A stretch of DNA of 64,000 nt from Mactra quadrangularis (GCA_025267735.1 CM046297.1:27802011-27866010), one strand, 5' to 3'. Counted from the stretch's first letter, positions 22,975 to 36,625 are shown. Translations and numbers: made by a program. The notes: generated from the sequence alone by a model not told the origin.

Positions 22975-24329
22975 TTTTATCAAAGACGTTTTTAAAAATA
23001 ATATTATTTAATTATTATTATTTTGTGGTCATTAGAATGTGATTTTGATCAAGTATTGTTCATTTTGAAATTAAGGTGGTGCAATTTTTCAGCTGTACTA
23101 TGATATTAATTGACTTTTGAAGAAAGCAATAATAAATAGAATGATAATGATAATTCTACCTTAACAGTTTTCCATAATTTTACAATGCAGCAGATTGCTC
23201 ATTCTATGTTGAGAATCAAAGCTATTTTGTGTGCATAAAGACATTATAAACAAAACAAGCTGTTTTGGATGATTAGATGGATTTTCAATATTCTTTGTTA
23301 CGGTACCTAGATTTTGTTTCACTTTGTTAAACATAACAAGTCCTATTAATTTATTTAAATATTTAACAAAATTAGTTCATGTATGATCTACTTTTTCAAT
23401 TTTTAGTCGAATGAAAAAAGGTAGTGCAGAAAAATATTTTAAAACATCCAAAATAGCTTGTACTTTTAAGGTTTTAATGCACACAGAAAGCTTTGATTTT
23501 TCACCTTTTTGTTTAAATAAATAAATTTTTGTTTAGAGGTTTTTATTTACTACACTTCGAATTTGTTGATCGATTTTGAAATTGAATCTGTGTTTTTATT
23601 GGGTTTAACATCATGTCAACAAAAATTATGGTCATTTATGGTGGCCAACTCGCCTAACCTACCTTTTTTCTCGACCTTTGTAATCAGTGCATAATTTTAT
23701 GTTTATTTAGCAATTGAGAAACAGATTTAATTGACTGATTTATTTCTTTAACAATTATTTGTCTGTGACCTTGACTTGTTTGTACTGTAAAGGGAAATTA
23801 TCCAGGAAAGCTGGTTAGGTGACTTGGTCGCTGTATATTTATATTCCAATTAAGTGTTGAAAAAGGTTATGTTATCATTTTGATAATTGTTTCTTTTAAT
23901 TAGTTATTAATTTGATTTAAAAATCCTATATTAATTAAGATTTATTGGTTTGTTGTAAAAAAATTATTTTATCATATTTTGTGTTTTCATGTATATTTTT
24001 AAACTTAAGATGTAATAAAGATCATACATGTACTTTGTATATATTGTATTTTTATTGTTTTCTCTAAGATGCCAATGTTAATTATGTTGATATTTTTAAT
24101 AGGTCAGTTTACATGTATGGACAAGGTTCACTGGTGGCCTGTTGTGTTTGTGCAATATTATAAAAAAGGTTTATACCCTGCTTATTTAAATAATACTGTC
24201 GTTAAATAATGCCAAATAAATTGAAAAATAATTAAGATGTGAAGTCATAATATTGATTTAATTAATTTAGCTATCAAGTACAAGTATTAGTAATTAGATA
24301 ATTAATTCATAAAAATTAAATTTAATCAG

Positions 24330-24640
24330 AATGGGTACTAAAATTTTTGTTAACAAATCGGGTTGGCATTTAAAAATTTTTTTTGAAACATTGAATTGGT
24401 TTGGACTTTAATTTTATTAAACAAATTAAGTTGGCGGGCTCTTTATTTTTATAAATTCATTGGATAGGTTGGGACTTGAAATTTCAAGGAAAGGGTTGGT
24501 AGACACTTAGTTTATTTTAATTAAATGGGGTTGGCGCTTTTTTATGTTTAAATAAATGGGGCCTTTGGGCACTTATTTTTTTTTAAAGAAGTAAAGTGTT
24601 GGATACTTAATTTTATTTAAAACAAATCCAGTTGGCGTGA
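24330..24640 (+). repeat. Degenerate ~35-45-bp tandem repeats (GGGTTGG..ACTTAATTTT)
   Basis: Loose units of the type AAATAAATGGGGTTGGCGCTTTTTTA. A longer, clearer field of the same type is at 27640-28470. Confidence 0.5.
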
Positions 24641-24959
24641 ACTTAAAAATTTCTAGAAAAATAAGGGCAGGGATATAATGACATTGAAAAATGGGAAATG
24701 ATCATTCATAATGATGATGGTGATATGGTTGTTGTTGATGACTCTGATGATGGTAATAGTGCAATATTCAAGACAGTAACTTAATTTACTATTTTAGATA
24801 TAGTTGGTAGAATTATAATAAATTACCATAGTGATCTCATGATAATAATTATTTTTGTAAAAATCAAAAATACAATTCACAGCATCATTTTACAATTAAT
24901 TCAAAGTATAATTGTAAGTTGATCTCATAATCATTTCGACTTAATTATTTTATTGTAAT

Positions 24960-25440
24960 GAGTTTGTTATTTCATCATTGCAAGTCAATCATGAATGTGA
25001 CTTGGTTATTTTGGTATTGCAACTTATTTATTTGATATAGCGACTTATTTATTTTTGTATTGCAACTTATTAATTTTAGTCTTGTGACTTATTAATTTTA
25101 GTCTTGCGACTTATTAATTTTAGTCTTGCGACTTATTTATTTTAGTGATGCGACTTTGTTATTTTGGTATTGTGACTCTGTTATTTTAGTATTATAACTT
25201 TTTTGGTAAAGCAATTTGCTTATTTTAGTAAAACAACTAAATTATTTCAGTCTTGCAACTAATTTGTTTTGATATAGCGACTTAATTTATTTGGATATTG
25301 CAACTTATTAAGTTAAGTATTGCGACTTTGTTATTTTGGTATCGCGTTGCGACTTTGTTATTTTGGTATTGCGACTTACTTATTTTGGTATTGAGACTCT
25401 GTTATTTTAGTCTTATAACTAATTTATTTTGGTATTGCAA
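24960..25440 (+). repeat. ~22-24-bp minisatellite GCGACTTATTTATTTTGGTATT
   Basis: About 20 variable units. A shorter version (four to five units) lies at 39240-39320 in the right arm in inverse orientation, and this is the innermost matched segment of the inverted duplication. Confidence 0.75.
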
Positions 25441-25449
25441 CTTGGTTAT

Positions 25450-25712
25450 TATACCCCCGCTTCGAAGAAGAGGGGGGTATACTGTTTTACCCTTGTTCGT
25501 CCGTGCGTCCGTCCGTTACAAAATTTCCGTCGCAGTTTTCTCGGCAACTATATCATGCAGCAGCCTAATACTTTGCATATTGCTTCATCCCATAGTCCCA
25601 TGTGGTGTAAAGCGATTTCATGCTCCTTGCTCATCTACTTCCTGTTTGTCGCATATTTTTACATTTTGGCCGGGGTATTACTAGTGAGCATTAGCTCACA
25701 GATTTACTTGTT
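25450..25712 (+). repeat. Repeat E copy 2
   Basis: Same ends as the copy at 11201. Two long frames that cross it (25298-25684 and 25429-25806) are chance products of the repeat plus the minisatellite next to it. Confidence 0.8.
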
Positions 25713-26299
25713 TTTGTATTATTGCATATTTATTTTGGTATTCCAACTTAGTTATTTTTGTTTTACAACTTATTTACTTTTGTATTGCAATATTATTTTT
25801 GTGTGATAGTTTATTGTTTATAAGAGACAATTATTTAGCTGGGATTTAATTACATTTTTATTTCTTAATTACTTAAGTTAATTACTTCAGAACTTAGCAT
25901 CGCTTCATTTATTTATTAATATATGGCACTATACATCATTTATTATTACTTCAGTTTAGTTGCATTGCACATTCATACAGTGAACCTGGTCAATATTTGT
26001 AAGTTAACTTGTAATTGTTGCCTTAAAGAGAGTATACTTAGTATTTGAATTTCGTATACATAAAATATGTACCATGTTTTGTTAATAACCATGTATTGTA
26101 CATGTATTTATAATATATTTATTTAATAAAACTAACCTTGAAAAAAACTTTGTCAAATTTTGTTTTTGTATCATATTTGTTTGTTTCATGAGTATTTGTG
26201 GTGTTTAGCTACTGACTAACATTTAGAAATGAAGAGATGATTTACATACTTGTAATTGAATTCATGATTATTTATGGGAAAGTTGTTAGAATTTATTGT

Positions 26300-26600
26300 A
26301 CTTATGTTGGTTTGTCACCGAAATTTGTACTTATTAAGTTGTGTACTTATGTTGGTTTGTTACCCAATATGTACTTGAAATTTATTTAAGCTTAATACCC
26401 AATTTTAACACGAACATGAAAGTCTTGTACTTGGTGTTAGCTTGATACACAATTTGTACTTGACAGTTGTGTACTAATGTTGGCTCAATACACAATTTGT
26501 ATTTGACAGTTGTGTACTAATGTTGGCTCAATACACAGTTTGTACTTGATTTTTTGTACTTATGTTGGTTAGTTACCCAATCTGTACTTAAAGTTTGATG
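26300..26600 (+). repeat. Degenerate ~50-bp repeats (GTACTAATGTTGGCTCAATA)
   Basis: Five to six loose units containing TTGTACTTGACAGTTGTGTA and TGTTGGCTCAATACAC. Confidence 0.6.
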
Positions 26601-27211
26601 TTGATGCTGTATTAGTTTGATATTGTGATGTATGTTGAACAAATTTGTTTGTTTTCCAATTAAATTTCTAATGTATTGTTTCGTAACACAAAATGTTTTG
26701 ACTTGTGTATTTACTTATGCATATTGACTCTCTAATGTTAGGTTTCAACTTCATGTGATGTAGGTTTAATGAATTTTAAACTTAATTTCCATATTGCACT
26801 AACCCTTGTGAAATGTTAAGCTAGTACTGGTCAAGAAAAATGTCCAGGAAAGTTGGTTAGGCCAGTTGTTCTCTATACATAGCTTTCTAAAAGAGCTGAA
26901 AGAATTTAAGTGTATTTTAACAAATTAGATATGGGCTTGAGTGACTAAATTTGAAAAAAATAACATACTAAAACGTTGAATAAATGTGTTAATTTAGAAA
27001 AAAAATGTGCATCGAACAGTTTCTTATTTTACATCAAGTTAAAACCAAACATTTGAGAGTCAATACACACTAGTTAACACTGAAGTCAAACCAGTTTTGT
27101 TTTGTGTAATCAAACATTAAATAATCAGGACACACTTGGGTCAGTCTTTGACAATGTTCTAATAAGAAAGTTGCATCTGGACAATATTGATTAAATCACT
27201 CCTGACAATCA

Positions 27212-27453
27212 GTGGTGCTTTTCACAAATATTCTTACGAAAAAAATCTTCGTAAGTCAGTTTCATATAATTATCACTTCTAAGTCAATTTGACTATTAAT
27301 ATAACTATGATATGATATTTAAAAAGTATACACAATTCTACAGAATTTGTTTAATATTTAGAATTGATAAGGCAAGAATAAGTGTATTATTAATGTATCT
27401 TGCTTTTGACTTACGATGATTTTTGTCGTAAGACTTTTTGTGAAAAGCACCAC
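27212..27453. mobile_element. Foldback MITE with GTGGTGCTTTTCACAAA ends
   Basis: Ends GTGGTGCTTTTCACAAA and TTTGTGAAAAGCACCAC, with inner arms CTTACGA..ATCTTCGTAAGTCA. A single end of the same family is at 39104-39175. Confidence 0.8.
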
Positions 27454-27639
27454 AGGACTTCAGTCTGAGCAACTAAAGAGCATGGTATGGAATCTTTGAA
27501 TAAACTTAAGGTTATAAAAATAAATGTTAGAATGGCATTCAGATTTCTTGGAAACAAATGTAGCTGGTGTGAACTTAATTTTCATTTGAAAACATTTGGG
27601 GCTGATGGAATCTTGAACTATTTTGAAATTACTAAGGCC

Positions 27640-28470
27640 TGTTGGACACTTTATTTTTTTTTCAAATCAAAAAGGGTCGCTGCACTTTATGAATAAAAAA
27701 CAGGGCATATTGATACTTGTTTTTATTATTTTTAATTTATTCAGAAAAAGGCTGGTGGGCACTTTAATTTATTTTGATTGGTGCTTGGGGTAGGGAACTT
27801 AATTTTTTTAAAGGGGCTGGTGGATACTTTTAAGTTATGAAGAAAAGGGCTAGTGGGTACTAAAATTTTTAAAAGGGGCTGGCAGGTACTTCAGTTTATT
27901 TTTCGAAAAGGGGTGGTAGTTGCTTTTATTTATTTTTATAAGGGCTGGTTTATTTAGAAAAAGGCTGGTGGTTACTTAACTTGTTTTGGGCAAGTGGGTA
28001 CTTTAATTTATCTAAGAAAGGGGCCCCTGGGCACTTTATTTTATTTAGATAGTGGTTGGTGGATACTTTAATTTATTAAGAGAGGAGCTAGTAGGCACAT
28101 GAATGTTTTGGGAAGGGACTGATAGAAATTAGTAGAAAGCAAATGGATACTAAAATTGATTTAGAAAGGGACTTAAGGGTACTTAAACTTATTCAGAAAG
28201 GGGCTGGTAGGCACTTAAATTTATTTAGAATTTAACTGATGGACTTGAATTCATAATGATTGGGCCTAGAGAATTCTTTTATTCATTTTAAAAGGGTCAG
28301 GTAGGCACTCTACTAATTTAGAAAGGGGCTGGTGAGCCATTAATTTTGAATTAGACTGGTTGTCTTTGATGTTTTTTGTTTGTACTGGTGAAAAAGGGTC
28401 TGGTAGATACTTTAATTCATTAAGATACTCTAGTAAGGGCTGATGGGTTTTTTTATTTTATTTTGACTAG
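27640..28470 (+). repeat. Degenerate tandem repeat field (GGGGCTGGTGGGCACTT...)
   Basis: Around 20 units of 30-45 bp built on AAAGGGGCTGGTGGGTACTT followed by AATTTATTTAGAAA. A 69-codon frame at 27487-27696 runs into this field and is not convincing as a gene. Confidence 0.6.
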
Positions 28471-28689
28471 CACTTAAGAGTAGTTTGCTTTGAATAGGGG
28501 TTGTTGTACTTACATTTTATGAAAAAATTGATTAAAACCACTCCATCATATTTAATAATTTGAACATCAACTTTTCAATTGTTAAGGGATTTAAAAAGTG
28601 TCAAGTTCTCTATAGCTACATTTGTTTTTTAAGAAATTTAAATGAGATTCTAACATTAATTTTCTATGATCTTAAGTCTTTAAGTTAAT

Positions 28690-29272
28690 GTATGTTTTGT
28701 GTAGTCCTAAAGTTTATCAATGTTTTGTGTAGTCATAAAGCTTATCAATGTTTTGTGTAGTCCTAAAGTTTATCAATGTTTTGTGTAGTCATAAAGCTTA
28801 TCAATGTTTTGTGTAGTCATAAAGCTTATCAGTGTTTTGTGTAGTCATAAAGCTTATCAATGTTTTGTGTAGTCATAAAGCTTATCAATGTTTTGTATAG
28901 TCATAAAGCTTATCAATGTTTTGTGTAGTCATAAAGCTTATCAATGTTTTGTGTAGTCATAAAGCTTATCAATGTTTTGTGTAGTCATAAAGCTTATCAA
29001 TGTTTTGTGTAGTCATAAAGCTTATCAATGTTTTGTATAGTCATAAAGCTTATCAATGTTTTGTGTAGTCCTAAAGCTTATCAATGTTTTGTATAGTCAT
29101 AAAGCTTATCAATGTTTTGTGTAGTCCTAAAGCTTATCAATGTTTTGTGTAGTCCTAAAGCTTATCAATGTTTTGTGTAGTCATAAAGCTTATCAATGTT
29201 TTGTGTAGTCATAAAGCTTATCAATGTTTTGTGTAGTCATAAAGCTTATCAATGTTTTGTGTAGTCCAAGCT
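28690..29272 (+). repeat. 28-bp satellite array, about 20 units
   Basis: Near-identical head-to-tail units AGTCATAAAGCTTATCAATG + TTTTGTGT with a few C/A and G/A variants. Homogeneity is much higher than in the other arrays nearby, so this one expanded recently. Confidence 0.95.
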
Positions 29273-32200
29273 TATTGTATCATAAATGAATGTTTATGTT
29301 GTGAGCTAAGTTGTGTATTGTTAATTAAATATGTCATTGTGTTACTTCTACAAATTAACCAATCTTCAAATAATAGTTAATAGTTCTTGACGAACCTTTT
29401 AAATTTAAAATATTTTTACTAGTTCCGATAAATTCATGACTTAACTTTTTAAAACTTTAAAATTGATATAACTGGAAACTATTTTTTTCAAACAAGTCCA
29501 TCATACACAATGATCAATGTCAAAACAGGAATATTTTCAGGTCTTACAAGCGTGATATTGAGAATAATCTTTTACCGTGATTTTTTTCAAACTTTGACAG
29601 TTGTGAAAAAATGGACTATACTTTTTTATTGAACTTAAAGAATCAGCATTGATCTGTTTCAACAAAATGAATTGAATTTATTTTGTAGTTTTAAATTCTA
29701 AAAATCTTAAAACAATTTTGTACTTCGGAATTAGAAAATTAGAAGAAGTAGTTGAAATAATCCAATATCTTTTTAAAAGTTTTATTTTCAAATCAGTAAA
29801 GTTAGTTGAAAATAGCAAACAATTTTAAACAAAAATGCATCGTGGTAATTTCAACCTTGTTTATTAATACTTAAGAATTAGAAAAAATATATAAAAGGTT
29901 TGAATTTAAAAAATCTTAAAATATTGTGTACTTGGGAATTAGAAAAAAATAGTTTAATAATATAAGATTTAATTATTTAAAATAATTTTACTGATCCAGA
30001 CAAATCCATGACTTAACCTTTTAAAATTTTAAAAATAGATTGAATTTGGATACTATTTTTTTAAACAATTACATCTACACAATACTGGATACTATTTTTA
30101 TCTACACAATTCTTAATTATCAATAAGAAGAAATATGAATTAGTCATTTAATACTTAATAGTACTTAGTTGAACTTAAAGAGTCACTATAAATTGGTTTC
30201 AATGAGATGAATTTAAAATTTATTTTGTAGATATATATAAAAGTTTTAAAACAACTATGGAAATAGAACCAAATAGTTAAATTAAATAAACATCTTTTAA
30301 AAATTGTTTGTAAGTAAACAATACTGAACTTGCTCTTGATTAACTCTTGATTAACTTTTGTATTAGATTTCTGATTAAAGGTTCATTTATACAGAACACA
30401 AACGTGAATTTTGAGCAGTTTTCCCATTCAAATAGAACACAAACCCACACGCAGAAAACCCTTGACAGCTTTTGAAGCGACTTTTTTTTTCTAAAATCTA
30501 ACCATTTGGAATCATGGAGTCCGCGATGAAGAACATGTACTTTTGTACTTGTACACAAAATGTAGGAAAGGAAAGAGACGTGTTTCTGTGCATGAACTTT
30601 TTATTTCAATCACATAGCTGTCAATCTTACCTTAGATTGGTTTTCAAATGTCTGTTTTTTGTCCGAGTTCTTGTAATCTTTTTGTGACTTGTCAAATAGT
30701 ACATTGTTTTTTCCGATTTTTTATGATCTAGGTTTCTGTCTTGTCCATTTTTAGGCAATAAAAAACCAGAAAGTATTAAATTATTTATGGAAATGGTTTT
30801 GGTGTACATATATCTATTTGTGGAAAAAATGCCAGGGAAGTACTTGCTGATTTGTTGATAGCAAAAAAGTATTGCTAACATTTGAAAAATTTCACTCTAG
30901 AGGTAATCAAGGGGGCTGTTTGCGCGAACAAATATTTGTTCGCGTTGGTGCTCTATTTAAACGTTTTCCCAGTAACCAAACTATTGCAGGACAAAAAAGA
31001 GCGTTTGGGATCTGTATAAACGGACTTAACCGTTAATCATTACTTAGGCACATGTGCTTTCACTCTTTATTCAATGTGATGTCATCTATACTCTAATAAT
31101 GAACAAAATATACCAAGATATATAGATGTTAGAATCGAAAAAAGCTTTCTGTATGTTGTTGTAAAATAAAATTTTAGCACTTATTAAATCACTCATGCTA
31201 AAGCACTCATGATTTAATTCATACGCTCAGCAAAGCTTGCGCCTATATTTTATTATACAACAAAATATAGACAATTGTAAGTTATTTCTTAAGTAAAATT
31301 GAATTAAAAGAAATCTTGAAAGATTGTGTACTTTGGAGTTTAGAAGAAAAAGTTTAATTCGAACAAAAATCTTCAAAAATTATGTACTAGGGATTTAAAA
31401 GAAATGTTTTGGTTAATTTATAGAAGTAATAAAACTTGTTTGTACTTAGGCTGTTTATGTATTGAAATTGTGTTGAACTTGTCTGCGTTAACTGTTTGCC
31501 TGTTTTGCTTTTTGTATGAAAACTGCGTTTGTGTTTTATGTACAAAATTGTAATTGGGTATTTGGACAAGCATTTAATGAGTGAAGTTGAATTGAAATAA
31601 AACATTAATGGTTTTCTGTATTGAAATAATCTATAATTTTAAATTGATTTTGAATAATTTGAAAATGGATTTAGATTATTTTAAAAATTGATTTTGAAAT
31701 TTGGTTTTTATTAGTTTGAAATTCTTGACACTAAATTTTGAGAAAAAATTATATTACCACGAATAATAGGCACCATTTTATCTCCCAGACTTAACTTGTT
31801 TCACATGTTTTGTTGCAAAGTTGGATTGAATTTTTGATAGAATTTTTGTTTTGGAAGATAAATAAACTAATTGAGTGTTGTTGGTAAGACTGTAGTAGTA
31901 GCTGGCTCTTCAATGCAATGAACTAACTGCAGGCAACTCTTAACTAGATCTAATATTTTTTTAAAATTAGTACTGGTTTGAACACTTACCAGGAATTAAA
32001 GGCACCATTGTGTGCCGGACTTAGCTTTAATTTTCATGAGTCTCGTTGAATCTTAGAAACCATTAGTTGCTGTTTGCTGTCTCATTTAAAAAAAATTAGT
32101 TAATATTTGCTTAAATAGTTAAAGATACTCTTAGAATGACTGACTCTCCAGTCTTGTTAACTTAGACTTTAACTTCACTCAGACTTGTGCTAGTTCAAAT

Positions 32201-33125
32201 ACTGATCTGTTAAATAATTACTTTGAATCTTACTTCAATCGGTGGGTTGATACATTCAGTCCTTACCAAGTTTTTTTTTTCTGAACCGGAACAGCTAAGC
32301 CATTTACTTTGCATTTCGAACTGTTATCTTTCTTCGAGATTAATTATGAACTGACCTGAAGTTCTTTTATCTATACATTGTATTTGGTTTTTTAAACTTT
32401 ATTTTTATCTTAAAAGAACTTGGTAAGGAATAAATAGTTTGGTTATTAGAAAACCAAATCTGATGTTTTAAAACTGGGTACCTGTCTGGTGATAGATCAG
32501 TTGTTTGAAAACTTTGAAGTAAGATTCAAGTATTTATTTATGTCAAAAAGTGTTAGTTGTTTTGAGTTCAAATTCCTCTACTTAGAAGAATATTTTTGGT
32601 AATATTTGTAATTAAATTAAAAGATTAAAAAGAAGTTAATTCTGCATGTTTATATCTATAAAAGTAATGTCACTCAAAACAAACTACGCTTTTTGTATTG
32701 TAGCAATTCATGCTTTGAAATGATCTTAGATTTCAAAGCCTGAATTACTATTGCATTAAGTTGGGATGTTACAATTTAGATTAGATATTTGCAAGTGGAA
32801 TAATTGGGGTATAATAGTCAACACTTGTAAATATCTACTCTAATTTGCATCATTTCAATTTAGTGTCATATTTTGTATCTTAGACATTGTTTAGTGATAA
32901 CAAATATCACTAAATAGTTGATAAAGATTCAAAATCTGATTTTCAGGCAGACTTTGAATCCCTGTCAACTGTCAAGGGATGTTTGTTATCATAAAAAATG
33001 TCTAAGATATCAAATGTGACTTCTATAGAAATGATATTTTGCATCTTAAACTTTTCTGATTTTCTGTCTGTTTTTTATGTTGTTATTTCTAAATAAAATT
33101 AATAAATTGTCTTGTCTTGTTTTCC
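29273..33125. other. AT-rich spacer without recognisable gene
   Basis: Very AT-rich unique-looking DNA between the arms. Small minus-strand frames (30340-30881, 31387-31605) lack motifs and conserved partners. I see nothing else supportable. Confidence 0.5.
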
Positions 33126-33680
33126 AATATTTTCCCAACCGTCTGGAAAAATTAAATTTTCCACAACCGTCTGGAAAAAATGAAAATTTTCCCAACCGTC
33201 TGGAAAAAATAAAATTTCCACAACCGTCTGGAAAAAATAACTTTTCCTAATTTCCCAACCGTCTGGAAAAAATAACTTTTCCTAATTTCCAACCGTCTGG
33301 AAAAAATAACTTTTCCTAATTTCCCAACCGTCTGGAAAAAATAAACATTTTCCAAACCGTCTGGAAAAAAAAATTTCCCAACCGTCTGGAAAAAATAACT
33401 TTTCCTAATTTCCAACCGTCTGGAAAAAATAACTTTTCCTAATTTCCAACCGTCTGGAAAAAATAACTTCCTAATTTCCCAACCGTCTGGAAAAAATAAC
33501 TTTTCCTAATTTCCAACCGTCTGGAAAAATAACTTTTCCTAATTTCCACAACCGTCTGGAAAAAATAATTTTTCCTAATTTTCCCAACCGTCTGGAAAAA
33601 ATAAAATTTCCCAACTGTCTGGAAAAAATAAAATTTCCACAACCGGCTGGAAATCATATATTTCCCAACCGTCTGGAAAA
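33126..33680. repeat. Minisatellite with invariant CCGTCTGGAAA core and variable linkers
   Basis: About 18 units of 27-37 bp. The core AACCGTCTGGAAAAA is nearly constant while linkers vary between AATAAAATTTCC, AATAACTTTTCCTAATTTCC and shorter forms. On the minus strand the array reads as repetitive frames (FFQTVGK type), which are repeat artefacts. Confidence 0.92.
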
Positions 33681-34969
33681 TTTATAAAAAATTTGTATAT
33701 TGAAAAAAAATAACATAACTTTTTTATCATTTTATTTTGAAAACATGTTACATAAACAGTCAAGTTGAATCAGTCAACAAAGTCGAGTCAAAGTAAGTAC
33801 AAGGTAGAGTCAAAATATGAAGTTTAATGTCGAGTCAGTCTAGTGTAAAGAAATTAAGTCAAATTCCTGTGTATTCAATACTTAAAATAAAAAATTCAAG
33901 TCAAAACTAAAAAATGTTACTAGTCAATCCCTTCAATTAATTAATTCAATACCATTAAATATAAAAAGTCAAAGCCTTAAAATGTATGACGTGATGTATA
34001 TAATTATCAATTCCCATAAATTAATAAAGTTTAATCCTTTAAATGTATAAAGTGAACCCCGTGAATGAATGAAGTCAAATCCCATAAATCAAGGGTAGCC
34101 TGCAAGACTGTAGTAAGTGCATTGTGTTAAAGAGCAAGTTACTACAATCTGGCAGGCAACCCTCAAAATGTACATGATCAACTCTTTAAATACTTAATTT
34201 ACTAAGTCAATACCTTAAACGTAATAAGTCAATGCCTTAAAAAACTAAGTCAGATCCTTAAACGTTCACAGTGAATGTCTCGTCTCTTACTGTCTTACAG
34301 TCAGTCATGATATAAACAAAATATTAACATCAAACAATATTGTCAAATAAAGAATCACTATTTAATAACAATATGTTTTACAATTTCATGAAGACAAAAA
34401 CATCAATAAATTAAAAGCATAACTAACATCACAAAAATCGCCAGCTAAATATCGGTTTCAACTATGTACAGTCATTTGTACGTATAATGTGGGTCAGTCA
34501 AAACAAAATAATAAGTTGAAACAATATCATTAAATACAGATTCACAATAAAGTCAACTTTTTGAAATATATGAACTTTATTTATCAAATGCACAGTGAAA
34601 TAATTATTTAACAACTTCATAAAATATTTACGTAACTGTACAAATGATCTATGTGATAACACATTTTATTTTTGAAACGCTTCTCAGTGACCTTGTCCTT
34701 TGACCAAGTAAGAAAATGGTAAAGAACTTTTAAGATGAATTTTAATTGAAAGTAAATTCAAAAGTACTGTAGCAAGTATTTAAATCAGTTAACTTATGGA
34801 CCACCTAATGTTGATAACAATTAAACACTCTAAAATCACATGATATTATCATACTCGTAAAAATAAATATTAAGAACTAAAAACAACACTTATTTTGTAA
34901 ATTGAGCTTATCTTCAAAAGCAATATTTTGATCCTTTCAAATTGATAATTTCCAAGTATCAGAGATGCT
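33681..34969. other. Gene-free spacer with one foldback at 34092-34164
   Basis: Rich in AAGTCAA/AGTCAAT strings. A 73-bp hairpin pairs AGGGTAGCCTGCAAGACTGT with the complement of ACAATCTGGCAGGCAACCCT. No coding signal. Confidence 0.45.
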
Positions 34970-35325
34970 TACATTGACCCCGCCGATTTAAATACTCACA
35001 ACAGTACTGATGCATACATTGACCCACTGATTTAAATACTTACTATAGTACCAGTGCATACATTAACCCTGCTGATTTAAATACTTACAATAGTACCAGT
35101 GCATACATTAAACCCACTGATTTAAATACTCACTACCCACTGATTTAAATACTCACAACAGTACTATAGTATTGATGCATACATTAACCCACTGATTTAA
35201 ATACTTTCTACTGATCATCTGTACTCAGAATTGATAAAAAAAGATACATGTATCTGTATTAATGTATGCGGATTACTAAACAAATATTAAGTATTTAAAT
35301 CAGCAGGGTTTATAAATGTGCTACA
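34970..35325. repeat. Foldback repeat with one arm multiplied in tandem
   Basis: Five units of the type CATACATTAACCCACTGATT + TAAATACT, followed near 35265-35320 by inverse arms (TTAATGTATGC, AAGTATTTAAATCAGCAGGG). Related to 22043-22127. Confidence 0.65.
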
Positions 35326-35584
35326 GACAGTTGCATAAAGTAAAACAAAGATTCTTTTAACAATATGTGTAATTAAATTTGTCGCAATTTCAAATAGCTT
35401 GTTCAGGATCACCTGAATTACTGTTAAATTATGTTCAACTTTGTCTTAAAGTATTGTAAACAACCTATAGTTCAATATTTTTCAATTATTTGATAGTTTC
35501 TTTTCATTTCTTACAAGGTTAATGGTCCAGTTCACTGAGCAAGTCACTGTTCTAGTAAATGTTTATACAGAAAAGAGAGTATTG

Positions 35585-35730
35585 ATTGTTTTTTCTTAAC
35601 TGTCAAAGCATGAATAATTTCACAGTGACTTAGAGCTCTTTGTCTAACACTCTTTATATTGAGATAGTGTGTAATCAATCATCCTCCGTGAAATTAATCA
35701 AACTTTGACAGTTAAGAAAAAATGTACAAT
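35585..35730. mobile_element. Foldback MITE, AACTGTCAAA family
   Basis: Ends ATTGTTTTTTCTTAACTGTC and GACAGTTAAGAAAAAATGTA, inner arms AATAATTTCACAGTGAC / CCGTGAAATTAAT. Related copies at 37700-38115, 48147-48292 and, more distantly, 50506-50743. Confidence 0.75.
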
Positions 35731-35744
35731 AAATTAATAACTAA

Positions 35745-35900
35745 CATGTAACATGAACAAAAGATTTGATTCAACATGAACAAAAGTTTTGATTCAACAT
35801 GAACAAAAGTTTTGATTCAACATGAGCAAAAGATTTGATTCAACATGAGCAAAAGATTTGATTCAACATGAACAAAAGATTTGATTCAACATGAACAAAA
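35745..35900 (+). repeat. 23-bp tandem repeat, six units
   Basis: Unit AACATGAACAAAAGATTTGA + TTC with A/G and A/T variants. Confidence 0.9.
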
Positions 35901-36625
35901 GTGATCTAGAACTCAAGTAGATAGGTTTTTCAAGCTGAAAATGTTTGTTTTTTACTGGATGACATTGTACTTGTGTGTTACAATGTTTAAATAAAATTGT
36001 GCGTACACAGAAAAGGATTTAATTTGTGCTGCATGCATTTCAGCAATAATATGTGAAATAAATCGCTTTGCACAGATGTATCCAGTACAAACAAACATAT
36101 TTCAGCTGAATTAAACCATAAATTTAAGTTCTAAATATTAACCATTCAAAAACATCATAATACTTTTGTGCAAATATACAAATTGAAAATAATTGTATGC
36201 GGCAATACCATGTGGCTATGACATCACAAATGCTACTGTCAATCGTCCTAAACTCTGGATTTTAATATTTCAATTTTAGTCAGATTTTCTTACCTACTTC
36301 AAGCTAAGCAAAAAAAGAGTACACTACTTACTGCTTAGCATTTCTCCAACACCACTTTCAGACTTTTCCGAACACTCTAGAAAACCTACTAACATTTTCC
36401 CTTTTAAACATGTAACTGTATTTTCTATAAAAAGTTACATTTGAAAAAAGTGTATGTTTTCCAAAATGTATAAAACTGGCACTGCAGATGAAATGCTATT
36501 TGTGAATTCAGAGTCACATGGTATTGCTACTAAGTATATACACTGCCCTCCAAAGTTCCTTCACATATTTACTATTTATATTGTTCTCCATTGATTTTTT
36601 TAAATATAAAATCAGTTTATAATTA

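Larger units (their letters stand above)
12597..25440 (+). repeat. Left arm of a large diverged inverted duplication
   Basis: Segments of this arm match the right arm (39240-49492) in reverse complement and in strictly mirrored order: 12600/49480, 13400/49030, 15500/47400, 16200/46750, 16960/46000, 17800/45700, 18900/44600, 19590/44000, 20200/43400, 23660/40230, 24110/39560 and 25100/39270. Identity varies from about 75-85% to about 99% at 15841-16326. Many insertions are private to this arm (SINE 13125, SINE 17095, LTR 17399, MITE 20871, SINE 22682), so the duplication predates them. Confidence 0.85.

Noticed and set aside
25298..25806. Two overlapping ~125-codon plus frames
   Set aside because: They cross a minisatellite and repeat E; the same frames recur in other copies of the repeat.
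28690..29272. CRISPR-like array
   Set aside because: Units are contiguous and identical without unique spacers, and the genome is eukaryotic.
33152..33763. Minus-strand repetitive frames (FFQTVGK type)
   Set aside because: Direct translation of the minisatellite; unit length changes break any constant protein repeat.
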